In this document: positions 1 through 8,009 of the stretch, piece after piece
How the letters are laid out: every line of letters starts with the position of its first letter
Position numbering within the stretch: the stretch's first letter is position 1
NCBI RefSeq assembly: GCF_008360935.1
Contig: NZ_SRXO01000001.1
Coordinates: 248,001 to 312,000, forward strand
DNA length: 64,000 nucleotides
Direction of reading: 5' to 3'
Origin: Siccirubricoccus phaeus
Lineage (GTDB): Bacteria > Pseudomonadota > Alphaproteobacteria > Acetobacterales > Acetobacteraceae
Program-made: the position numbers and the translations under genes
Notes under the pieces: model-generated
What the model was told of the DNA's origin: nothing
Seen by the model: only the letters and a program-made list of their open reading frames with translations
Databases searched by the model: none

Positions 1-2
1 GC

Positions 3-467
3 TTTCCGGTGATGCTGGTGCTGGTGGCGCTGGGCGCGGCGGAGCTGCTGCAGCGCAGCACCGCGCTGCAGGCGGCGCTGCGCTGGGTGGGCGCGGCCTG
101 GATGCTGTGGCTCGCCTGGGGCCTGTTCACCGCGGCCCCCGCCGCGCCGGAGGCAGCAGCGGCGCCGCCGGGTGGGGCGCGGCCGATGCGGCTGTGGCAG
201 GCGGCGCTGTTCCAATGGGTGAACCCCAAGGCCTGGATCATCGCCGCCGGCGCCATCGCCACCTATACCGGCAGCAGCGCCGGCGTGCTGCCGGATGCGC
301 TGGCCCTGGCGGCGATCTTCATCCCGGCCGCCTTCCTCTCCCTGCTGGTCTGGGCGGCGATGGGGCGCGGGGTGGCCCGGCTGCTCTCCCCTGCCGGGCT
401 CCGCTGGTTCAACCGGGCGATGGCGGTGCTGCTGCTGCTTTCCCTGGTGCCGCTGCTGCGCGGGTGA
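3..467 (+). CDS. LysE/RhtB-family exporter, 5' end cut by window
   Basis: C-terminal part of a LysE-family translocator, inner-membrane exporters of amino acids or similar small metabolites. The reading frame is open to the left edge, so the true start lies outside; the GTG at 9 is only the first in-window start codon. Visible support: alternating hydrophobic segments and the family-typical QWVNPKAW motif followed by a glycine-rich helix, then two further membrane segments and a short basic end. Substrate cannot be told from sequence. It is followed 78 bases later by an unrelated lipoprotein gene on the same strand. Confidence 0.85.
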   Translation, partial: FPVMLVLVALGAAELLQRSTALQAALRWVGAAWMLWLAWGLFTAAPAAPEAAAAPPGGARPMRLWQAALFQWVNPKAWIIAAGAIATYTGSSAGVLPDALALAAIFIPAAFLSLLVWAAMGRGVARLLSPAGLRWFNRAMAVLLLLSLVPLLRG

Positions 468-545
468 GGCGAGGCGAGCCTCCGGGGCTTGCGGCCCGGC
501 CCCTGCCATTCCCACCTCCTCCGGCGGACGGCGCGGGAGGTGGCG

Positions 546-953
546 ATGCGGATCCGGTTTTGCCTGGCGATGGGGGCGGCCCTGCCCCTGCTGGTGGCCT
601 GCACGGCCGGCCCCACCACCTCCGCCCCCGTGGCGGCCGCCGCGGCCGGCACGCAATTCGACGGGCGCTATGCCGGCCCTGGCATGCTGACCGCGGCCCG
701 CGGCCAGAGCTGCGGCCCGATGGCCTATAATTACCTCGTCACCGTGCAGAACGGCACGGCGGAGGTGATCTACGACCGGCCGCGGATCTTCGGCGCCAAG
801 GGCCCGGTGCGGGGGGATGGCAGCTTCACCCTGCAGCCGACCATCGGCGACACCGACCTGGTCTTCAGCGGCCGCATCGCCGACGGGAAGATGACCGGCG
901 AGGCGCGCGACCAGAATTGCTCCCGCAGCCTCACCCTGCAGAAGCAGGGCTGA
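546..953 (+). CDS. small secreted lipoprotein, function unknown
   Basis: 135-residue protein with a lipoprotein signal: basic start, hydrophobic stretch and lipobox LVAC near residue 19, so it should be lipid-anchored in the envelope. The mature part is a small, probably beta-rich domain with two conserved-looking cysteines (SCGP and QNCSRS). Start chosen at the ATG at 546, because the longer frame from 489 adds a basic, non-signal leader in front of the signal peptide; GGAGG at 537-541 is a plausible ribosome site. I do not recognise the family. Confidence 0.7.
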   Translation: MRIRFCLAMGAALPLLVACTAGPTTSAPVAAAAAGTQFDGRYAGPGMLTAARGQSCGPMAYNYLVTVQNGTAEVIYDRPRIFGAKGPVRGDGSFTLQPTIGDTDLVFSGRIADGKMTGEARDQNCSRSLTLQKQG

Positions 954-1021
954 GTTCCGCTATCGCCGCGATCCGCGCTTCGGATTGGACGCGGCGGGCG
1001 CCGGCGGGGCAGGGTGGTGGC

Positions 1022-1261
1022 ATGACGACAACGCCAAGCCTTGCGCCGGACCGGATGCTGCTGCGGCAATTCCTCGCCTGGGTGGCGGCGGAGCCGCGGC
1101 CCTATGCGGTGGCGATGGAGGCTTGGTGCACCTCCTGCCCCCGGCTCTCGATCTGGGAGGATGCGCTGGCGGAAGGGCTGGTGCGGATCCGGCCGGGCGG
1201 GGAAGGCGGGATGGCGGCGGCCAGGATCGTGGTGACGGAGGCGGGGCGGGCGCTGCTTTGA
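1022..1261 (+). CDS. hypothetical protein, 79 residues
   Basis: Small soluble protein starting MTTTPSLAPDRML and ending VVTEAGRALL. The WEDALAEGLVRIRP and VTEAGRALL stretches resemble the recognition-helix-to-wing end of small winged-helix proteins, but this is a resemblance only. Start placed at the ATG at 1022; upstream in-frame codons translate the 3' intergenic sequence of the preceding gene. It ends 6 bases before a copy of dispersed repeat family A. No function assigned. Confidence 0.55.
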   Translation: MTTTPSLAPDRMLLRQFLAWVAAEPRPYAVAMEAWCTSCPRLSIWEDALAEGLVRIRPGGEGGMAAARIVVTEAGRALL

Positions 1262-1266
1262 ACGTA

Positions 1267-1431
1267 GTGCCGAGAGGGGCTTTGCCCCCCTCGGGCTCCC
1301 CCCACCAAAGGCCGAAGGGCCTTTGGAAACCATGAGTCCTGGACCCGTCGGTCGAAGCGCCAAACTCAAGGGTTCTAAAGGGCCTTTCGGCCCTTTGCGG
1401 GTGGGGGTTTGGGGGAGGGCAGAGCCCTCCC
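1267..1431. repeat. dispersed repeat family A, copy 1
   Basis: Fills the gap between the small gene ending at 1261 and the galE stop. It contains two AAAGGCC...GGCCTTT hairpins facing each other around a conserved centre (GAGTCCTGGACCCGTCGG ... AACTCAAGG), and ends in a GGGAGGGCAGAGCCCTCCC palindrome abutting galE. Related copies lie at 6862-6950, 21617-21775, 52747-52912, 63009-63105 and 63974-64000. Because it sits between genes that run toward each other, it could act as a two-way terminator; that is inference. Confidence 0.8.
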
Positions 1432-2421
1432 TCAACGGTCCCCGTAGCCCTGCGGACGCGCGCTATGCCACGCCCAGGCGGTGCGCACGATGTCGTCCAG
1501 CGCCCCGAAGCGCGGCGCCCACCCGGTCTCCGCCTTCAGCCGTTCCGAGGACGCCACCAGCACCGCCGGGTCCCCCGCCCGCCGCGGCCCCAGGCTGTGC
1601 GGCACGGGCCGGCCGCCGATGCGCTCCACCGCCTCGATCACCTGCTTCACCGAATAGCCAGTGCCGCTGCCGACATTGTAGCGGACGCTGCCCTGCTCCA
1701 GCCGCTCCAGCACCCGCAGATGCGCATCGGCCAGGTCCGTCACATGCACATAGTCGCGGATGCAGGTGCCGTCCGGCGTCGGGTAATCGGTGCCGAACAC
1801 CGTCAATGGCTGGCGGGTGCCGAGGGCGGCGCCGATGGCCAGCGGCACCAGATGCGTCTCCGGCTCATGGTCCTCGCCGATCCGCCCCTGCGGATCCGCC
1901 CCGGCGGCGTTGAAATAGCGCAGGCAGGCGAAGCGCAGCCCATGCACCCGGTCCGCCCAGGCCAGCCCCTTCTCCACCATCAGCTTGCTTTCGCCATAGG
2001 CGTTGGTGGGGGCCAGCTTCGCCTCCTCGGGGATCGGCACCGCCTCCGGGTCCCCGAACAGGGCGGCGGTGGAGGACAGGACGAAGCGCATCACCCCCGC
2101 CTTCACCGCGGCATCGGCAAGGCCGAGGCTGTTGGAGAGGTTCTCGATGCAGTAGCGCAGCGGGTCCCGCATGCTCTCCCCCACCAGGGAGAGGGCGGCG
2201 AAATGAAACACCGCCTCGAATTTCCAGCCGGCGAAGATCTCGGCCAGGCTCCGGCGGTCGGCGAGGTCGAGCTGGATCAGCTCCACCCCCGCCGGCACCG
2301 CGGCGCGATGCCCCTGGCGGAGATCATCCACCACCACGACCGTATCGCCGCGGTCGGCCAGCGCCCGGACCAGGTGGCTGCCGACATAGCCGGCGCCGCC
2401 AGTGACCAGAAAATTGCCCAT
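1432..2421 (-). CDS. galE: UDP-glucose 4-epimerase
   Basis: 329-residue extended short-chain dehydrogenase that interconverts UDP-glucose and UDP-galactose with bound NAD. Seen: NAD-binding GGAGYVG at residues 8-14, catalytic SST near 116-118, YGESK (Tyr142, Lys146), and the DPQGRIGEDHEPETHLVP block typical of bacterial GalE. Full length for the family; ATG start at 2421. It faces an exopolysaccharide export gene (2728) across a 306-base gap, so a role in supplying galactose units to a surface polysaccharide is plausible, but no other synthesis gene is present in the window. Confidence 0.95.
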   Translation of the reverse strand: MGNFLVTGGAGYVGSHLVRALADRGDTVVVVDDLRQGHRAAVPAGVELIQLDLADRRSLAEIFAGWKFEAVFHFAALSLVGESMRDPLRYCIENLSNSLGLADAAVKAGVMRFVLSSTAALFGDPEAVPIPEEAKLAPTNAYGESKLMVEKGLAWADRVHGLRFACLRYFNAAGADPQGRIGEDHEPETHLVPLAIGAALGTRQPLTVFGTDYPTPDGTCIRDYVHVTDLADAHLRVLERLEQGSVRYNVGSGTGYSVKQVIEAVERIGGRPVPHSLGPRRAGDPAVLVASSERLKAETGWAPRFGALDDIVRTAWAWHSARPQGYGDR

Positions 2422-2727
2422 GGACTCGAGACTCCTCTCCTCCGTCCCGGCCGGGGGGAAGGGGTCGCCGCCGCAGCGCCCACCCTGCCGCTCCGGCCCC
2501 GACCCGGCCTATCGCGGTGCAGCATGGCACGCAAGAACAACAGCGCCTGATGCACGGCTTGGTGCGCCGGCGGGCTCAACGGGCGGGTGAAATCCGCCCC
2601 ATCCGCAAACAACGGCGTGATGCGCCGCCCGCGCAAGGAAACGCGAATGTGCGTCGGCGGCGCGCTCTGGCAGAGGGTAGGGGCACCGGCGCGGATGCGC
2701 CCACGGCCCGGAAAGGAACGCCATACG

Positions 2728-3291
2728 ATGCTTCATCGCCGCCCCTTCTGCCTGCTGGGACTGGCCACGCTCGCCGCCTGCGCGACCCCTGGCAGCGACC
2801 TGCCCCCCCTGCCGGAGACGGCGGTCAGCGCCTACCGGCTGGGCCCGGAGGACCAGCTGCGCATCACCGTCTTCAACGACCCGCAGCTCAATGGCGAGTT
2901 CCGCGTCTCCGCCGGCGGCAACATCGCCGTGCCGCTGGTCGGCTCGGTGCGCGCCGCCGGGCGCACGACGGAGGAGCTGGAGCGGGCGATCGCCGCCGAG
3001 ATGCGGCGGCAGAGCCTCTACCGCGACCCGTCCGTCTCTGTGCAGGTGCTGACCTACCGGCCGATCTTCGTCCTCGGCATGGTGGAGCGGGGCGGGCAAT
3101 TCCCCTACCAGCCGGCGATGACGGCGCTGACCGCGGTGGCGCTGGCCGGCGGGTTCAATTACCGCGCCGTCCGCGACTACGTCTCCGTCACGCGGGTCGG
3201 GCCGGAAGGGCGGCCGATCGAGTATCGCGCGCCGCGCGAGGCGCTGCTGCAGCCCGGCGACACCGTCACCGTCTTCGAGCGCCGGTTCTGA
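2728..3291 (+). CDS. polysaccharide export lipoprotein (Wza/OtnA family)
   Basis: 187-residue periplasmic lipoprotein with lipobox LAAC near residue 18. It has one polysaccharide-export domain (YRLGPEDQLRITVFNDPQLNGEFRV...VPLVGSVRAAGRT, split here only by wording) and one SLBB-like domain (VLGMVERGGQFPYQP ... LQPGDTVTVFERRF). Start at the ATG at 2728 is backed by GGAAAGGA about ten bases upstream; the longer frame from 2587 adds a basic leader before the signal peptide. At this length it lacks the C-terminal outer-membrane helix of full Wza. No Wzc-type kinase or glycosyltransferase is nearby, so it is an orphan here. Confidence 0.85.
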   Translation: MLHRRPFCLLGLATLAACATPGSDLPPLPETAVSAYRLGPEDQLRITVFNDPQLNGEFRVSAGGNIAVPLVGSVRAAGRTTEELERAIAAEMRRQSLYRDPSVSVQVLTYRPIFVLGMVERGGQFPYQPAMTALTAVALAGGFNYRAVRDYVSVTRVGPEGRPIEYRAPREALLQPGDTVTVFERRF

Positions 3292-3300
3292 TTGTTCTCC

Positions 3301-3526
3301 TAGTGTCCTGCCCGCGAAGTTCGCTGGATTTCCAGCGAACGCAGCGGACAAGCAGGCCGCTGAAAACAAAAGCTGGTGGCCCGAGAACGAAGTCCGCAGG
3401 ACTTCGGAATCGGGCCACTAGAGCAAACTCCGATCAGGTGGAATCACCTGCCCGGAGCAATTTGCTCGCTTGAACAATAACCTGGAGCATTCTCCATGCA
3501 CCTTGGTGCATGGAGAATGCTCCAGG
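3301..3526. repeat. composite of CTAG-bounded hairpin elements (B1, E1, F1)
   Basis: Three elements chained end to end. B1 (3301-3420) opens with TAGTGTCCTG, contains the hairpin GAAGTCCGCAGGACTTCGG and closes with CCACTAG. E1 (3419-3467) is a nested hairpin with arms GAGCAAA/TTTGCTC, CTCCG/CGGAG and CAGGTG/CACCTG. F1 (3481-3526) is a perfect 22-bp-stem palindrome with a 2-base loop. Homologous pieces recur at 4767-5040 and 28272-28496. Adjacent elements share the TAG/CTA junction. Confidence 0.85.
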
Positions 3527-3749
3527 GCGTTGCGGCGCAAGGCCGTGGGGCGCCTTTTCTCCCGGGAAGCTGCTGGCGCAGCTTCGCGAAGGAGCCCTGG
3601 ATGGCGCTGCGCAGGATCCAATGCCCGCGCGCCGGCGTCGCGCAGCGCAGGCTCGGCCGGCGATGGGCGACTCGCGCAGCCGGTCGTGGCAAAGCCGCGG
3701 CCGGCAACGGCGTCCGGTTCGCGGCCGGGAGGCAGGGGTCCCGCCGCTA
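3527..3749. other. gene-free GC-rich stretch
   Basis: Between two repeat blocks. Open frames exist on both strands, but they have arginine/alanine-rich shadow composition and no recognisable domain. I see no gene, promoter or structured RNA here. Confidence 0.5.
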
Positions 3750-3867
3750 CAGCGTGATCGGTTGGGGTCGGGCCGACCGAAGCCGTACATCACGCGACCA
3801 GACAACATGCGACCAGACAAAGAGCTGGAGCAGGATCGGGTGAGCAAAGCTCGACCGATCCTGCTCC
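3750..3867. repeat. dispersed repeat family D, copy 1
   Basis: Starts AGCGTGATCGGTTGGGGTCG and ends with the inverted form CTCGACCGATCCTGCTCC, so the ends can pair over a long distance. The inside carries CGACCAGACAA twice. Related copies at 33378-33481, 36209-36310 and, reversed, 42184-42272. Lies about 70 bases upstream of mepA. Confidence 0.75.
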
Positions 3868-3935
3868 GGTGCGGCCCAGCGGGCGCCGCGGCTCAGCGGG
3901 TATTATGGCCCGGTTGGGCCTGCTAGGCTCGGGGC

Positions 3936-4769
3936 ATGCTCCGTGCCCTGTCCGTCCTGGTCTGGCTGCTGGCGATGCCGGGGCCGGCGGCGGCGCAGCG
4001 CAGCGAGGCCGCCGCCTGGGCGGCCGTGCGGACACCCAGCGCCGGGCCGCCGCAGATCATCGGCAGCACCGGGCTGGGTTGCCTCGGCGGCGCAGTGGCC
4101 CTGCCGGCGGAGGGGCCGGGCTGGCAGGTGGTGCGGCTCTCCCGCAACCGTTTCTGGGGCCATCCGGCGCTGATCGACTGGGTGCGGGGCTTTGCCGCCG
4201 AGGCCCAGGCGCGAGGCTTCCAGCCCCTGTGGATCGGCGACCTCTCCCAGCCGCGGGGCGGGCCGATGCCCTGGGGCCATGCCAGCCACCAGGCGGGGCT
4301 GGATGCCGATATCTGGCTGGAACTGTCCCCCAAGCCCGCCACGCAAGCGGCGGCGCGGGAGCATATCGAGGTGCCCTCCCTGGTCCTGCCGGATGAAAGC
4401 GGGGTGGACCGGGCGCGCTGGCGCCCGCAGCACGCGGCGCTGATCCGGCTGGCGGCGGAACGCCCGGGGGTGGACCGGGTGCTGGTGAACCATGCCATCA
4501 AGCGAGAGCTCTGCCGCACGGATCGCGGCGGCGCCTGGCTGCGGCGCGTCCGGCCCTGGCGCGGGCATGACAGCCATATGCATGTCCGGCTGCGCTGCCC
4601 GCCGGACCAGCCGGGCTGCCAGGGCCTGCCGCCACCCCCGCCGGGGGATGGCTGCGACGCCACCCTGGATTGGTGGCTGAGCGAGGAGGCGCGGCACCCG
4701 CCACCGCGCCCGCGCGGGCCACCGCCCCGCCTGCCCGCCGCCTGCGCCGGGGTGCTGACGGCGCGTTAG
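3936..4769 (+). CDS. mepA: penicillin-insensitive murein endopeptidase (MepA, M74)
   Basis: 277-residue secreted metallopeptidase that cuts D-Ala-mDAP cross-links in peptidoglycan, acting in the periplasm. Seen: signal peptide (residues 1-20, AAAQ cleavage), zinc-site blocks GHASHQAGLDADIWL and GHDSHMHVRLRCP, a conserved basic NHAIKREL, and a proline-rich C-terminus. Family-typical length. ATG at 3936 starts the signal peptide. The stop codon TAG (4767-4769) is the first three bases of a perfect 42-bp palindrome, so transcription or mRNA decay may be set by that hairpin. Confidence 0.93.
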   Translation: MLRALSVLVWLLAMPGPAAAQRSEAAAWAAVRTPSAGPPQIIGSTGLGCLGGAVALPAEGPGWQVVRLSRNRFWGHPALIDWVRGFAAEAQARGFQPLWIGDLSQPRGGPMPWGHASHQAGLDADIWLELSPKPATQAAAREHIEVPSLVLPDESGVDRARWRPQHAALIRLAAERPGVDRVLVNHAIKRELCRTDRGGAWLRRVRPWRGHDSHMHVRLRCPPDQPGCQGLPPPPPGDGCDATLDWWLSEEARHPPPRPRGPPPRLPAACAGVLTAR

Positions 4770-5040
4770 GGCGTTCGCCATGCACCCTGGTGCATGGCGA
4801 ACGCCCTAGTGTCCTGCCCGCGAAGTTCGCCCGATTCCGAAGTCCGCAGGACTTCGGAATCGGGACACTAGAGCGGTTTCACGCTGACTGTGCAGCGCGA
4901 AACCGCTCTAGCTTATGGATGGTAGAGCAGATTCACGCCTCCGGGCGATGCCGCCCTCCGGCGATCTGCTCTAGCTCTTTGTTCATGCGAGCGAATTACG
5001 CCGATCAGGTGCTTCCACCCGGTCGGCGTAATTTGTTCTA
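4767..5040. repeat. array of five CTAG-bounded hairpins
   Basis: Five hairpins in a row. F3 (4767-4808) is a perfect 20-bp stem with loop CT. B2 (4807-4870) is a 64-base shortened B element. G (4869-4910) has arms TAGAGCGGTTTC/GAAACCGCTCTA. G' (4923-4973) has arms TAGAGCAGAT/ATCTGCTCTA. E3 (4988-5040) is reversed relative to E1, with arms AATTACGCCGA/TCGGCGTAATT. F3, B2 and G share CTAG at their junctions. The G-G' pair (4869-4973) is repeated with one mismatch, inverted, at 36309-36413. Confidence 0.88.
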
Positions 5041-5242
5041 AGGGGCGCGACCGAGGAAGGGGCGGCGACCCTTCGGGACAGGGCGCGCCAGGCGACGCCC
5101 GCGAGCGCATAGGGTGCGCGCCCGGACGGGGCGGTGCCCTTGGCCGGGACAGCCGGAGCGTGATGCCCATGCCCCGCGGCCCATGCCTGCATCCGGCCGC
5201 GGGCGCCTACCCTTCCGGCGCTCACGCGCCGGCCCTTGCGGC

Positions 5243-6817
5243 CTATTTCCGCTCCACCCCCCAGAAGACCGGGAAGGCGAAGGGCACCACCCCCTGGAGA
5301 TTGGCCCGCCACGCCGCCGGGCCGCCGAATTGCCCGGCAATGGCGAAGGTGACGTGCCGATGCGCCGCCGCCTGCAGCTTGTCCGCCAGCTCCCGCCGCG
5401 AATCGGGCGTCGCCGCCTCGGAATACTTCGCCAGCAGGTCGGTGATCTCCGGGTCGCAGTACCAGCCGGGCTGCACCGGCGAGCAATTGTAGGAAATCAG
5501 CGGGTTGTTCAGCGGATTCGCCAGGTCGATGCCGTTCAGCACGATGGGCGCCACGCTCCAGCCGCCCTGCGCCACCGGCGCGCGGCTGAGGCGGTGCTGC
5601 GCCACCGTCGCGTAATCCGTGCTGCGCAGATCCACGTTGAAGCCGGCGCGCCGCATCTGGTCGGAGACGACCAGGCCGATCGGGTTCAGCAGCGCCGAGG
5701 CCTGGGCGTGCAGGAACACCACCGGCTCATTGTTGTAGCCGCTGGCCCGCAGGAGCTGCCGCGCGCGTTCGGTGCCGGCCTGCTGCAGCGGCTCGCTGCC
5801 CGCCTCCGTGCTGCCGGGGGCGTTGCACATGTAAATGGAGGCGCAGGTGGAGACGATGAGGTCCTCCGGCAGGCCCATCGCCGCCATCACCTCCGGCTGC
5901 AGGATGGCGGCCTGCAGCGCCCGGCGGATCTCCGGCTTGTCGAAGGGCGGGACCGCGTGGTTGATGTTCACCACGGCCAGGAACTGGTCGATGCCGCGCG
6001 GCTTGCCGACGACGACGTTGCGGTTGCGGCGGAGCCGCTCGACGAAATCGAGCGGGGCGATCTCCAGGAAATCCAGCTCGCCGGCCATCAGCGCCGCGGC
6101 GCGGGTCGCCTGGTCGGTGATGCTGACCAGCTCGATCCGCTCCATCTTCGGCACCTTGCCGCCGGCCAGCGCCGAGGGCGGCTCGCTGCGCGGACGGTAG
6201 GCGGGGTTGCGGACGAAGCTGGCGCGCTCGCCCGGGCGCCATTCGGCGTGGCGGAACAGGTAGGGGCCGGAGCCGACGATCTCCGTCACCGCCTTGTGCG
6301 GATCGCCGGCGGCGAAGCGGGCCGGCATCATCACCGGGATGGTGTGGCCGGATTTGCCCAGCGCCTCGACGACGAAGGCGAAGGGGCGGTTCAGCACGAT
6401 CTCGAAGCGCCTGGCGTCGAGCACGCGGATCTCCCGCGTTGCCGCCATGAGCTGGCCGCCCAGCGCCTCGCGCTGCGCCCAGCGGCGGATGGAGGCGACG
6501 CAATCCTCGGCGGTGACGGCGTTGCCGTCGCTCCAGGCGAGGCCGTCCCGCAGGGTGAAGGTCCAGGTCAGCCGGTCCTGGCTGACCTGCCAGCCTTCCA
6601 GCATCTGCGGCTGGTAATTGCCGTTCTCATCGGCGCCGACCAGCGTGTCGAACACCAGATAGGCGAAGACCCGCGTGGCGTTGATGGTGGTGACCAGCGG
6701 GTCGAGGATCTGCAGCTCGGTGTTCAGCGAAACGCGCAGGGTGTTGCGGTCCTGCGCCGCCGCCGGCTGGGCGGCGAGCGCAAGGCCGAGCATCCCGGCG
6801 GCGATGGTCTTCTTCAT
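5243..6817 (-). CDS. ABC transporter substrate-binding protein, family 5
   Basis: 524-residue periplasmic binding protein of the peptide/nickel/opine family (SBP_bac_5). Signal peptide MKKTIAAGMLGLALAAQ with AAAQ cleavage. The mature start LRVSLNTELQILDPLVTT and the block WTFTLRDGLAWSDGNAVTAED match the family's lobe-I signature; length is normal. Start at 6817 follows GGAGTGG in the leader; the longer frame would precede the signal peptide. No permease or ATPase is adjacent, so its transporter must be elsewhere. Ligand unknown. Confidence 0.9.
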   Translation of the reverse strand: MKKTIAAGMLGLALAAQPAAAQDRNTLRVSLNTELQILDPLVTTINATRVFAYLVFDTLVGADENGNYQPQMLEGWQVSQDRLTWTFTLRDGLAWSDGNAVTAEDCVASIRRWAQREALGGQLMAATREIRVLDARRFEIVLNRPFAFVVEALGKSGHTIPVMMPARFAAGDPHKAVTEIVGSGPYLFRHAEWRPGERASFVRNPAYRPRSEPPSALAGGKVPKMERIELVSITDQATRAAALMAGELDFLEIAPLDFVERLRRNRNVVVGKPRGIDQFLAVVNINHAVPPFDKPEIRRALQAAILQPEVMAAMGLPEDLIVSTCASIYMCNAPGSTEAGSEPLQQAGTERARQLLRASGYNNEPVVFLHAQASALLNPIGLVVSDQMRRAGFNVDLRSTDYATVAQHRLSRAPVAQGGWSVAPIVLNGIDLANPLNNPLISYNCSPVQPGWYCDPEITDLLAKYSEAATPDSRRELADKLQAAAHRHVTFAIAGQFGGPAAWRANLQGVVPFAFPVFWGVERK

Positions 6818-6861
6818 CGGTCCACTCCGTTTGTGGGTGGCCGTGCCCGGCGTTGCGAGGG

Positions 6862-6950
6862 GGGCGTCGCGCCACAAGGCGCGCCCTCCCGAGTGTCCCC
6901 CCTTCGCGCTCCCCCTGCCAAAGGCCGCAGGGCCTTTGGAACCATGAGTT
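6862..6950. repeat. dispersed repeat family A, copy 2 (partial)
   Basis: Carries only the first hairpin (CCAAAGGCCGCAGGGCCTTTG) with the following GAACCATGAGT, then diverges. Lies in the gap between two minus-strand genes. Confidence 0.6.
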
Positions 6951-7052
6951 AGAGCGCGTGCCCTTGAGGCGCGTCGCCCCGGACATGATGCCGGGAATGC
7001 GGCGCTTCCCGGACGGCCCGCAAAGCCGCGAAGCGGCCCTATGGGAGAGTTC

Positions 7053-8009
7053 TCACTCAGCGGCCGCTTGCGGCTGCTTGCGGAAGTGATCGTAATTCTG
7101 GCCGCGGAACCACGCCATGTACTCGCCCACGGTCTGCGCCGGGAAGCGCGGCGGGTTGTCCGCGCTGGTGCAGGTGGGCAGGCACTCCACCAGGGTCTCC
7201 TCCTTCGGATGGAAGAAGAAGGGAATCGCGTAGCGCGCCGTCTTCATGGTGTTGAAGGCGCGGTGCGGGGTGGAGATGAAGCGGCCATTGGTCCAGCGGT
7301 TCAGGATGTCGCCGGTGTTGACCACGAAGGCTTCCGGGATCACCGGCGCGTCGATCCACTCGCCCGCCTGGGTGCGGATCTGCAGCCCCGGCACCGGGTT
7401 CTGCGCCAGCAGGGTGATGAAGGTGGAATCGGTGTGCGGCGCGATGCCGTATTCGTCCGAGCCGTATTCCACCGGCGGGTAATGCGTCAGCCGCAGGGTG
7501 GAGAAGCTGTCCTCGCAGGGCTTGTCGAAATAGTCGGGCGGCAGGTCCAGCGCCACGGCGTAGAGCGGCAGCATGCGGTGGGCGAGGTCGTCCAGCGCGG
7601 CGAAGTAGCGCAGCGTCGCCTCGGCGAAGCCCGGCACGCCCTCCGGCCAGCGGTTCACCGGCGTCGGCCCGCGCTCCGGCTTCACGAAGAAGGCCTCGTT
7701 CTCGTTCGGCTTGCGCACGGCGACCAGGCCATTGGCGCGGGTGGTGCTGGATTTGTAGGGCAGGTAGCCCTGCATCCCGTCATCCAGCTTCACCTTCATC
7801 TTCTCTTCCATGGGCTGGGCGTGGAAGCGGGCGGCGAGGGCGAAGGTCTCCTCCACCATCTTCCAGTCCACGCCATGGTTGGTGATGTAGAGGAAGCCCA
7901 CCGTCTCGTTGATGCGGCGCAGCTCGGCGGCGGTGCGCTCCAGCGCGCCGGGCTCGCCGGCCAGGAAGGGGCCGAGGTCGAGGAGGGGAAGGGCGGTGGG
8001 CTGGTCCAT
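7053..8009 (-). CDS. 2-oxoglutarate/Fe(II) oxygenase, isopenicillin-N-synthase-like
   Basis: 318-residue double-stranded beta-helix oxygenase. N-terminal DIOX_N part (PLLDLGPFLAGEP ... GFLYITNHGVD) and C-terminal catalytic part with the iron ligands in HTDSTFITLL (His and Asp), the distal His in STPHRAF, and the Arg two residues later (PHRAFN) expected to hold 2-oxoglutarate. Start taken at the ATG at 8009, just before the conserved domain; the open frame continues upstream without homology-like sequence. Substrate unknown. Next gene leftwards is an orphan binding protein on the same strand, 235 bases away. Confidence 0.88.
   Translation of the reverse strand: MDQPTALPLLDLGPFLAGEPGALERTAAELRRINETVGFLYITNHGVDWKMVEETFALAARFHAQPMEEKMKVKLDDGMQGYLPYKSSTTRANGLVAVRKPNENEAFFVKPERGPTPVNRWPEGVPGFAEATLRYFAALDDLAHRMLPLYAVALDLPPDYFDKPCEDSFSTLRLTHYPPVEYGSDEYGIAPHTDSTFITLLAQNPVPGLQIRTQAGEWIDAPVIPEAFVVNTGDILNRWTNGRFISTPHRAFNTMKTARYAIPFFFHPKEETLVECLPTCTSADNPPRFPAQTVGEYMAWFRGQNYDHFRKQPQAAAE

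Noticed and set aside
4767-5040. CRISPR array
   Set aside because: The units are different palindromes of unequal length joined through CTAG, with no constant direct repeat, regular spacers or cas genes.
5114-6952. 612-codon plus-strand open frame
   Set aside because: Antisense shadow of the family-5 binding protein; no domain or signal sequence of its own.
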